Part shown: piece after piece, positions 7,413-12,238 of the stretch
How the letters are laid out: every line of letters starts with the position of its first letter
How positions within the stretch are numbered: the first letter of the stretch is position 1
Assembly (NCBI GenBank): GCA_034432795.1
Contig: DAOUBF010000063.1
Coordinates: forward strand, 1-12,238
Reading direction: 5' to 3'
DNA length: 12,238 nucleotides
From: DAOUBF01 sp034432795
Lineage (GTDB): Bacteria > Chloroflexota > Anaerolineae > DSLN01
Made by a program: the position numbers and the translations under genes
The notes under the pieces: model-generated
Databases searched by the model: none
The model's input: the letters and a program-made list of their open reading frames with translations, nothing else
What the model was told of the DNA's origin: nothing

Positions 7413-8471
7413 ATGGGAAACGTTATTGCTGGAACGGGGAGTTATTTGCCGGCGGTGGTCATCACCAATGATGATGTCGCGCAGATGCAGACGGATTTTG
7501 ATCCGGCGCGGGCGGGCTGCACGTTGGACGAATGGTGCCGCAAACGCACCGGCGCCATCACCCGCCGTCATGTCTCCCCAGGGGAAGGGACATCGGATAT
7601 GGCCACCGTGGCCGCCCAGCGCGCGCTGGACGACGCCGGCCTGCAGGCCAGCGACATTGACCTGCTCGTCCTGTCCACATTCAGCGGTGACTACCGTATC
7701 CCGCAGACCGCCGGTCTGGTCCAGGCCAATTTAGGTATGCGGGGGAAGTTCATCCAGGTAGATGCGGCCTGCTCCGGCTTTATTGACGGCCTCATGGTGG
7801 CGGACGGGCTGATGGAGCGGATGGGCTACGAGCACGCACTGGTGGTGGGCTGCGAAACCATGTCGGCACTGATTGACCCCAGCGACTTCAGGACGGTCGT
7901 GACCTTCGCCGACGGGGCAGGGGCGGTGGTGCTGAGCCGCCACCCCGATCCATCCTATGGCCTCAAGTCGTTTAGCTGTGGCTCGGATGGCGAGAAGGGC
8001 TTAATGGTGTGGATACCGGCTGGCGGGATCAAGCAGCCGCTTACGCCGGAGGCCCTGGCCCAGCGCCTGCACTACATGCGCTTCAACTTCCCAGGGATTT
8101 ATCCCTACGCGGTGGAGAAGATGGTGTACTGCACGGTGCAGGCGGTGGAGCGGGCCGGGATCACCCTTGACGATGTGAAGTGGGTCGTGCCCCACCAGGC
8201 TGCGACCAACATCATCCTGGACGTGGCCTATCGCCTGGAACTGCCGCCGGAGAAGTTCATTATCGTGTTTGACCACACCGGCAACACCTCCAGCGCCTCC
8301 ATTCCTATTGCGCTGGACGAAGCCAACCGGGCGGGCAAGTTCGCCGACGGCGATTGGATCGTTATGCCCTCCGTCGGCGGGGGCATGGCCTGGGGGGCGG
8401 CCTGCCTGGTGTGGTACGACTATAAGGCGGCAGGCAATGGGAAGAATGGGGAGACGCTACTTAGCCTGTAG
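7413..8471 (+). CDS. 3-oxoacyl-synthase III (KASIII/FabH-like) condensing enzyme 1
   Basis: This 352-residue thiolase-fold enzyme should condense an acyl starter (usually acyl-CoA) with a malonyl extender to a 3-ketoacyl thioester. The N-terminus IAGTGSYLPAVVITNDD matches FabH almost residue for residue. Catalytic Cys120 lies in DAACSGF, His261 in VVPHQAATNII and Asn291 in GNTSSASIP, and GGGMAWGA closes the fold; the His-Asn spacing of 30 equals E. coli FabH. Between Met25 and Trp41 (FabH Trp32, which stacks on CoA) there are 9 extra residues (TDFDPARAGCT region), also present in KASIII-2. The protein ends with a Gly/Asn tail (AAGNGKNGETLLSL) not present in KASIII-2. OleA is unlikely because the position where OleA's Glu would fall is not Glu. 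A strong ribosome-binding site and an upstream palindrome suggest separate control. Substrate length is unknown. Confidence 0.9.
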   Translation: MGNVIAGTGSYLPAVVITNDDVAQMQTDFDPARAGCTLDEWCRKRTGAITRRHVSPGEGTSDMATVAAQRALDDAGLQASDIDLLVLSTFSGDYRIPQTAGLVQANLGMRGKFIQVDAACSGFIDGLMVADGLMERMGYEHALVVGCETMSALIDPSDFRTVVTFADGAGAVVLSRHPDPSYGLKSFSCGSDGEKGLMVWIPAGGIKQPLTPEALAQRLHYMRFNFPGIYPYAVEKMVYCTVQAVERAGITLDDVKWVVPHQAATNIILDVAYRLELPPEKFIIVFDHTGNTSSASIPIALDEANRAGKFADGDWIVMPSVGGGMAWGAACLVWYDYKAAGNGKNGETLLSL

Positions 8472-8491
8472 GGCGGCTTTCCATAGCCGCC
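8472..8491 (+). other. Hairpin directly after the KASIII-1 stop
   Basis: GGCGGCT (8472-8478) and AGCCGCC (8485-8491) form a perfect 7-bp GC-rich stem with loop TTCCAT, starting at the base after the TAG. No T-run follows, so it is more likely a 3'-end stabiliser, an attenuator or a dispersed repeat than an intrinsic terminator. Confidence 0.55.
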
Positions 8492-8504
8492 GCAGAGCTT
8501 CCCT

Positions 8505-8574
8505 CTCATTCTGAGCGAGGAAGAAGCTCGCCAGGCGGAGAGGCTTCTTCTGCGCCTCGCGTCTCAGAATGACA
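8505..8574. repeat. CATTCTGAG inverted-repeat element (MITE-like) between the two KASIII genes
   Basis: CATTCTGAG (8507-8515) is matched by CTCAGAATG (8563-8571), and inside these arms GAAGAAGC (8519-8526) faces GCTTCTTC (8543-8550). The ~65-bp unit can fold into a long, bulged stem. Elements with the end sequence TCATTCTGAGCG are widespread intergenic repeats in several bacterial groups; I recognise the pattern but cannot search it. It fills most of the 148-bp KASIII-1/KASIII-2 spacer. Confidence 0.65.
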
Positions 8575-8608
8575 CGTGCTGAGCATTTCAAAACACAAGG
8601 CATCAAGT

Positions 8609-8613
8609 GGAGG
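8609..8613 (+). promoter_or_regulatory. Ribosome-binding site of KASIII-2
   Basis: GGAGG stands 6 nt before ATG 8620. It decides this start over the in-frame ATG at 8569, which lies within the CATTCTGAG repeat and would add 17 residues foreign to the family. Confidence 0.85.
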
Positions 8614-8619
8614 AGATAC

Positions 8620-9645
8620 ATGAGTAAAGTGATTATCGGCACCGGCAGCGACCTGCCGGAATGGGCCATCACTAACGACGACCTGGAGCGTATGGTGGAG
8701 GATTACGACCGGGAACGGGCCGGGGGGATCAGCCTGAATGAATGGATCATGAAGCGCACCGGTGTGCGCGTGCGCCATCGTGTGCGCCCCGGCGAGGGCA
8801 CGTCCGATATGGCCATCCGCGCCTCACAGCGGGCGTTGGAAGACGCCGGGCTGACGGCGAATGACCTGGACCTGATCGTCCTGTCCACCGTCACCTCCGA
8901 TCACCGCCTGCCGCAATCGGCGGCCCTGTTGCAGAAGCATCTGGGCTGCCGCTGCAAGTTCTTCCAACTGGAGCACGCCTGCGCCGGCTTCGTGGACGCC
9001 ATGATCGTCGCCAGCGCGCTCATGGATGCGCACGGCTACCGCACCGCGTTGGTGGTCAGCAGCGAAGCCGGATCGGTGTTCTTGGACCCCAAGCGGTTTA
9101 TGAACCAGAGTGTCTTCGGCGATGGTGCCGGCGCGGTGATCTTGCAGGAGCGCGATGCACCGGGATACGGCCTGCAGGCCACCTACACCGCCTCGGATGG
9201 GAGCATCGCCGAGTGGACATATGTGCCCGCAGGTGGGACGAAAATCCCCATCACGCCGGAGGTGATAGAGAAGGGTCTGCACTACATCGTCGTAGATTAC
9301 AAGCACGTCTATCCTTTCGCTGTGGAAAAGCTGGTGGAGTCCACCCGCGAAGTGCTCAAGCGGGCCGGGGTGCGGTTGCAGGAGATTGACGTGTTCATCC
9401 CGCACCAGACCGGGCGCAACATCATCATGGACGCAGTCCGGCAGATGGAGATCCCGGAGGAGAAGGTGTTTATCAACCTGGATCACACCGGCAACACCTC
9501 CGGCGCTACGATTCCCATCGCCATTGATGAGGCCAATCGCAGCGGCTGGCTGAAGGACGGCGCGAAGGTGGTGCTCTCGGCGATTGGCGCCGGCATGGCC
9601 TGGGGCGCGCTGTATCTGGTGTGGTATGATCGGCGAGCACATTAG
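8620..9645 (+). CDS. 3-oxoacyl-synthase III (KASIII/FabH-like) condensing enzyme 2
   Basis: This 341-residue paralogue of the preceding gene aligns over its whole length, with roughly half the residues identical by eye. The Cys-His-Asn triad is intact: Cys121 in LEHACAGF, His262 in IPHQTGRNII, Asn292 in GNTSGATIP. It shares the insertion before NEW (EDYDRERAGGISLNEWI), so the insertion predates the duplication. It differs from KASIII-1 around the active site: EHACAG in place of DAACSG, SDHRLPQ in place of GDYRIPQ, and PHQTGR in place of PHQAAT. This suggests different starter specificity or division of labour rather than simple redundancy. Adjacent paralogous KASIIIs could also form a heterodimer as PqsBC does; both having intact triads argues against one being a structural subunit. 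The spacer to the next gene is 56 bp. Confidence 0.9.
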   Translation: MSKVIIGTGSDLPEWAITNDDLERMVEDYDRERAGGISLNEWIMKRTGVRVRHRVRPGEGTSDMAIRASQRALEDAGLTANDLDLIVLSTVTSDHRLPQSAALLQKHLGCRCKFFQLEHACAGFVDAMIVASALMDAHGYRTALVVSSEAGSVFLDPKRFMNQSVFGDGAGAVILQERDAPGYGLQATYTASDGSIAEWTYVPAGGTKIPITPEVIEKGLHYIVVDYKHVYPFAVEKLVESTREVLKRAGVRLQEIDVFIPHQTGRNIIMDAVRQMEIPEEKVFINLDHTGNTSGATIPIAIDEANRSGWLKDGAKVVLSAIGAGMAWGALYLVWYDRRAH

Positions 9646-9660
9646 AAGCTGAGGGCGGAT

Positions 9661-9701
9661 GACGGATTTATCTCCGTCTTTCGTCCTTCGTCCTTCGTCC
9701 T
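9661..9701 (+). repeat. Short hairpin plus three tandem TCGTCCT heptamers abutting the ENR start
   Basis: GACGGA (9661-9666) and TCCGTC (9673-9678) form a 6-bp stem around TTTATC. Then TCGTCCT occurs three times without a gap (9681-9687, 9688-9694, 9695-9701), the last base touching the ATG at 9702. The pyrimidine-rich tract leaves no room for a Shine-Dalgarno sequence. It could be a dispersed repeat or a slippage-prone tract. Confidence 0.7.
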
Positions 9702-10496
9702 ATGATGACATCCCTTGAAGGCAAAATCGCGCTCATCACCGGCGGCTCGCGGGGGATTGGCCGCGCCATTGCGCTGGAGCTGGCCCGCCAGGGCGCCGAT
9801 GTGGTGGTGAATTACCGCAATCGCGCTCAGGATGCCGAGGCGGTGGTCAACGAGATCGCCGGGATAGGCCGCCGCGCCATCGCGGTGCAGGCGAATATGG
9901 CCGACCCTGCCGACATTGAGCGCCTGTTCCAGATGGTGGTAGAGGCGTTCGGCGGGCTGGACATCCTGGTGTGCAACGCGGCTACCGGCTACATCGGCGA
10001 CATCATGCAGCAGACGGTCAAGACATGGGACCTGACCATGAATGTCAACGTTCGTGCCGTGTTCCTATGTGCGCAGGCAGCCTTTCCCCTCATGTCCAGA
10101 CGCGGAGGCGGGCGTATCGTCGTCCTGACCAGCCCTGGCAGCGGTCGTGCCGTCCCCCAATATGCGGCTGTCGGGGTCTCCAAGGCGGCGGTCAACGCAC
10201 TGGTGATCTACCTGGCCGTTGAGTTCGCCCCCTATGGCATTACGGTCAACGCTGTCTCGCCCGGCTATTGCGATACGGACGCGCTGCGCTACTACCCGTT
10301 TCTTGTGGACACAATGGAACTCGTTGAGGACATCACGCCCGCCCGCCGCCTGGTCACCCCGGAGGACATCGCCCACGTCGTCACCTTTCTAAGCAGCGAC
10401 AAGGCGGCCATGATCTGCGGCGAGGTGATCACAGTAGATGGCGGCCTCTTCCGCCTGTTCCCGGTGGTTCAAAAAAAGGAGGACGATGGTCGCTGA
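9702..10496 (+). CDS. fabL: FabL-like enoyl-thioester reductase (SDR with Y-x6-K active site)
   Basis: This 264-residue short-chain dehydrogenase has the NADP-binding TGGSRGIG at 13-20 and NAA at about 91-93. Its active site is QYAAVGVSKAA, i.e. Tyr154-x6-Lys161 rather than the Y-x3-K of ordinary SDRs such as FabG. Y-x6-K is the mark of enoyl reductases, and the surrounding residues (VGVSKAA, YLAVEFAP, VNAVSPG, DTDALRYYPF, TPARR, ITVDGG) follow Bacillus subtilis FabL closely. The expected reaction is NADPH-dependent reduction of a trans-2-enoyl-ACP or -CoA, the last step of the elongation cycle. ATG codons at 9702 and 9705 are equally possible starts; neither has a Shine-Dalgarno sequence because heptamer repeats abut the start. 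Its 3' end contains the HAD2 ribosome-binding site and overlaps HAD2 by 11 nt. A ketoreductase role cannot be fully excluded. Confidence 0.83.
   Translation: MMTSLEGKIALITGGSRGIGRAIALELARQGADVVVNYRNRAQDAEAVVNEIAGIGRRAIAVQANMADPADIERLFQMVVEAFGGLDILVCNAATGYIGDIMQQTVKTWDLTMNVNVRAVFLCAQAAFPLMSRRGGGRIVVLTSPGSGRAVPQYAAVGVSKAAVNALVIYLAVEFAPYGITVNAVSPGYCDTDALRYYPFLVDTMELVEDITPARRLVTPEDIAHVVTFLSSDKAAMICGEVITVDGGLFRLFPVVQKKEDDGR
10477..10482 (+). promoter_or_regulatory. Ribosome-binding site of HAD2 inside the ENR gene
   Basis: A run of seven A (10471-10477) leads into AGGAGG, only 3 nt before ATG 10486. The site is inside the ENR coding region, so HAD2 translation is coupled to ENR. It selects 10486 over in-frame codons further upstream. 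Confidence 0.8.
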
Positions 10497-11655
10497 GTTA
10501 CCCACTGTCCAGTGTGTGGGTGTAGTCGGCGCCGGCGTGATGGGCGCCAGTATCGCCCATCTGACCAGCAGCGTAGGCATTGAAACCGTGATCAAGGTGC
10601 GCGCCCGCCCCGGCGCGATTGAGCAGGCCTGGCAGACCATGCGCGCCTCCTATGCCCGCGAGGTGGAGGCCGGGCGGGCCTCGCCAGCCGAGGCCGAAGT
10701 GGGGCTGGCGCGCCTCCGCATCACGGACGATTATGCCGATCTGGGCCGGGCGGGGTGCGAGATCGTGATTGAGAGCGTGCCAGAGCACCTGGCGATCAAG
10801 CATGAGGTACTTCAGGCGGTGGAGGCGGCGGTGCATGACGATTGTGTTTTTGCCAGCAACACCTCGTCGTTGCCGATCGCCTGGCTGGCGCGCCGCAGCG
10901 TTCGTCCCCACCGTATCGTCGGTATGCACTACTTCTGGCCGGCCCACCGCCAGCCGCTGCTGGAGATCAGCAGCCTGCCGGATACGGCGCCAGAGGCCCT
11001 CGCCCGCGCTCGCATATTGGGACGACAACAGGGCCGGGTGGAGTTGCTGGTGCGGGACATGCCCGGCTTCCTCACCACGCGCGTCCTTATGCCCTACCTG
11101 AGCGAAGCCGTGCTCCTGGTGGGGCAGGGCGTCTCCGTGGACCGGGTGGATGCGGCATTGGAGGCCTTCGGCTGGCGCATGGGCCCGTTCCGGCTGATGG
11201 ATGCGGTCGGGGTAGAGACCATTGCCTATGCCCACGATTGCCTGCGCCCCTTTCTGGGCGACCGTATTATGGGGCTGGAACGGCTCTGGCCGCTGGTCCG
11301 GGCGGGCTATGTGGGCCGCCGCGCCAATGCGGGCTTCTACACCTATGGCCCGGAGGGACGTTGCCCTAACCCGGTGGCCTACGAGATGCTTCAGGAGAAA
11401 GATGGAATCTGCCCGCCTGAGCCAACTGAACTGGTCCACCGGCCCGTGTGGATGATGGTCCACGAGGCGGCCCTGTGCGTGGCCGAAGGCGTGGTGGCGA
11501 GCTGGGAGGAGGCCGACCTGGGCGCGAATCTGGGGCTGGGCTTCCCCATGAGCCAGGGCGGCTTGCTGGCCTACCGCCGGCGCATCGGCGATGACGCCAT
11601 GCGGCGTCAGTTTGTGGCCTGGGAACACCGCTACGGGCCGCGCTTCCACTTGTGA
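10486..11655 (+). CDS. 3-hydroxyacyl-CoA dehydrogenase 2 (FadB-type HAD, atypical active site)
   Basis: This 389-residue paralogue of HAD1 matches it across both the Rossmann domain (GAGVMG at 15-20) and the duplicated C-terminal domains, ending in the shared YGPRF. Ser127, His148 and Glu160 are in catalytic register. It keeps Asn125 of NTSS, which HAD1 has lost, but shares HYFWPAH in place of HFFNP, Thr198 for the Asn of PGFxxNR, and KVRAR (37-41) with no acidic residue where NAD-specific enzymes bind the ribose. The Arg residues there make NADPH use plausible, which would suit a reductive, biosynthetic direction. LEAFGWRMGPFRLMDAVG follows the FadB motif. It overlaps ENR by 11 nt, using the same ATG-G-x-CGCTGA arrangement as HAD1, and is the last gene of the cluster. 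Two HADs for one cycle suggests different chain lengths or substituents. Confidence 0.86.
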   Translation: MVAELPTVQCVGVVGAGVMGASIAHLTSSVGIETVIKVRARPGAIEQAWQTMRASYAREVEAGRASPAEAEVGLARLRITDDYADLGRAGCEIVIESVPEHLAIKHEVLQAVEAAVHDDCVFASNTSSLPIAWLARRSVRPHRIVGMHYFWPAHRQPLLEISSLPDTAPEALARARILGRQQGRVELLVRDMPGFLTTRVLMPYLSEAVLLVGQGVSVDRVDAALEAFGWRMGPFRLMDAVGVETIAYAHDCLRPFLGDRIMGLERLWPLVRAGYVGRRANAGFYTYGPEGRCPNPVAYEMLQEKDGICPPEPTELVHRPVWMMVHEAALCVAEGVVASWEEADLGANLGLGFPMSQGGLLAYRRRIGDDAMRRQFVAWEHRYGPRFHL

Positions 11656-11669
11656 CCCTGCCCAGCCCT

Positions 11670-11683
11670 GCGGTTAAAACCGC
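11670..11683 (+). other. Weak hairpin after HAD2
   Basis: GCGGT (11670-11674) and ACCGC (11679-11683) form a 5-bp stem around TAAA, 14 nt after the HAD2 stop. No T-run follows. It may contribute to transcript ending together with the stronger palindromes downstream, but on its own the support is poor. Confidence 0.3.
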
Positions 11684-11709
11684 GTCCCTCAGACACAACC
11701 GGGCTGATT

Positions 11710-11808
11710 GTAGGGGCACAGCGCGCCGTGCTCCTACTGGGTAGCCCCCTCCCCCTTGCGGGGGAGGGTTGGGGTGGGGGGTAGGAGCGCACAGCCGTGC
11801 GCCCCTAC
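11710..11808. repeat. Composite repeat: two GTAGGGGC palindromes flanking a CCCTCCCCC hairpin
   Basis: Three palindromes stand in a row in the 201-bp gap after HAD2. At 11710-11737 GTAGGGGCAC pairs with GTGCTCCTAC (one G-T). At 11747-11768 CCCTCCCCC pairs perfectly with GGGGGAGGG over loop TTGC, and is followed by a TTGGGGTGGGGGG tail. At 11781-11808 GTAGGAGCGCAC pairs with GTGCGCCCCTAC (one mismatch). The outer two belong to the same family as the copy at 6016. I see no coding potential on the + strand in this gap. The stacked stems could stop or slow transcription at the end of the cluster. Confidence 0.75.
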
Positions 11809-11839
11809 TCACCCTGGCCTGTTCAATACAGGACGGAGT

Positions 11840-11848
11840 TGTTATAAT
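11840..11848 (+). promoter_or_regulatory. Extended -10 promoter of the downstream lipoprotein gene
   Basis: TGTTATAAT contains a perfect TATAAT (11843-11848) with the TGn extension. It is the only such sequence I noticed in this GC-rich window. The -35 region (TGTTCA at 11820-11825, 17-bp spacing) is poor, as is usual for extended -10 promoters. The ATG at 11857 lies 9 nt after the hexamer, so transcription should begin within a few bases of it. Confidence 0.65.
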
Positions 11849-11856
11849 AGGTCACG

Positions 11857-12238
11857 ATGAACACACTTAAACCTGTAATCGCCGTGTTACTCGTCCTCAG
11901 CCTGCTCTCCTTCGCCTGCGCCAATAGCCAGCCGGGCCGCATACCGGAAGAGCCGACAACTACGCCGTTGCGACCCGCTGCTACACCAACCGCGCCCCGG
12001 CCTGGCGCCAGCGCCACTGCGCCCCGACCCACAGGTCGGAACCCCTTTGGGCTGATGCTGCCGTCGCAGCTTGTGCGCTCGTCCCAGGGGATGCAGATAG
12101 CTAAAGCGTTGGGGGCCGTCTATTTCCGGCCCGCTTCCATCTTCCTGGATCAATGGAACGGAACCTGCCCGGAGTGCGATATCGCCCTGAATGCCGGTTT
12201 GCAACTCGTCCTGACCGTGCGGAACAGCGGCCCCTTGC
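11857..12238 (+). CDS. Putative lipoprotein with possible glycosidase-like domain (3' truncated by window)
   Basis: The frame is open from ATG 11857 to the window end (127 codons). The N-terminus MNTLKPVIAVLLVLSLLSFAC is a signal peptide with a candidate lipidation Cys21; the box SFAC is less regular than the usual L-x-(G/A)-C, so a normal secretion signal is possible. Residues 22 to about 58 are a Pro/Thr/Ala-rich linker (TTTPLRPAATPTAPRPG) typical of surface-anchored proteins. A folded domain then begins (NPFGLMLPSQ, AKALGAVYFRP, LNAGLQLVLTVRNSGP). Its alternation of helix and strand and the Arg after the first strand recall the start of TIM-barrel glycosidase-like domains of the GH39/xylanase kind, but too little is present to decide. 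It has its own promoter and no ribosome-binding site, so it is probably a separate unit from the elongation cluster. Confidence 0.75.
   Translation, partial: MNTLKPVIAVLLVLSLLSFACANSQPGRIPEEPTTTPLRPAATPTAPRPGASATAPRPTGRNPFGLMLPSQLVRSSQGMQIAKALGAVYFRPASIFLDQWNGTCPECDIALNAGLQLVLTVRNSGPL

Noticed and set aside
7413..9645. Reading the KASIII pair as OleA or HMG-CoA synthase enzymes
   Set aside because: Both keep FabH-type Cys-His-Asn and GNTS motifs, and the position about 26 residues before the Cys is not the Glu expected in OleA. No HMG-CoA synthase pattern or DUF35 partner is present.
10472..10478. dnaX-like slippery heptamer A-AAA-AAG near the end of the enoyl reductase, as a programmed frameshift into HAD2
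   Set aside because: A -1 slip leads to a TAG at 10523-10525, not into the HAD2 frame. The A-run is better explained as part of the HAD2 ribosome-binding region.
4318..11655. Catabolic beta-oxidation operon
   Set aside because: There is no thiolase, acyl-CoA ligase, acyl-CoA dehydrogenase or electron-transfer flavoprotein, while KASIII and a FabL-like reductase point to synthesis.
11670..11683. Intrinsic terminator after HAD2
   Set aside because: The stem is only 5 bp and no T-run follows; it is listed only as a weak hairpin.
1..12238. CRISPR array, tRNA, rRNA, transposase or integrase
   Set aside because: I saw no regularly spaced direct repeats with unique spacers, no tRNA- or rRNA-like stretches and no recombinase motifs in any frame.

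Overview
The window is a GC-rich, densely coded bacterial segment with every gene on the + strand. The mix points to a Chloroflexota (Anaerolineae-like) genome: a giant TPR protein with a C-terminal Ig-like domain, standalone FadB-like dehydrogenases, and many short GTAGGGGC-, CATTCTGAG- and CCCTCCCCC-type interspersed palindromes. The taxon is an inference from style, not from a marker gene.

Layout: 1-3609 is the 3' part of a very large TPR-repeat protein. From 3630 to 11655 eight genes run head to tail: a left-handed beta-helix (hexapeptide) acyltransferase, 3-hydroxyacyl-CoA dehydrogenase 1 (HAD1), a MaoC hot-dog hydratase, an MFS_3 transporter, two KASIII (FabH-like) condensing enzymes, a FabL-like SDR with a Y-x6-K active site, and a second dehydrogenase (HAD2). 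A 200-bp gap made mostly of palindromic repeats follows. Then comes an extended -10 promoter and the start of a putative lipoprotein with a possible TIM-barrel/glycosidase-like domain, cut by the window end.

How the genes fit together: KASIII (condensation), HAD (3-keto reduction), MaoC (dehydration) and the FabL-like reductase (enoyl reduction) are the four steps of an acyl-chain elongation cycle. Condensation and ketoreduction are each present twice. No acyl carrier protein, no KAS I/II, no malonyl transferase, no thiolase and no acyl-CoA ligase is encoded here. The cluster therefore reads as a dedicated, possibly CoA-based elongation module that makes a special acyl chain, with an acyltransferase to attach it and an MFS protein to export it or a related compound. 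The product is unknown. Both HADs share family-atypical residues: Arg at or beside the NAD-ribose acidic position, HxxWPAH in place of HFFNP, and Thr for the catalytic-site Asn. Both KASIIIs share a 9-residue insertion just before the CoA-binding Trp. The cluster thus looks like a specialised clade rather than housekeeping lipid metabolism.

Expression: TPR to HAD1 and ENR to HAD2 are tightly spaced or overlapping. A perfect 22-bp palindrome follows the MFS gene and precedes the strongest ribosome-binding site of the cluster, at KASIII-1, so a regulatory or transcript boundary there is plausible.
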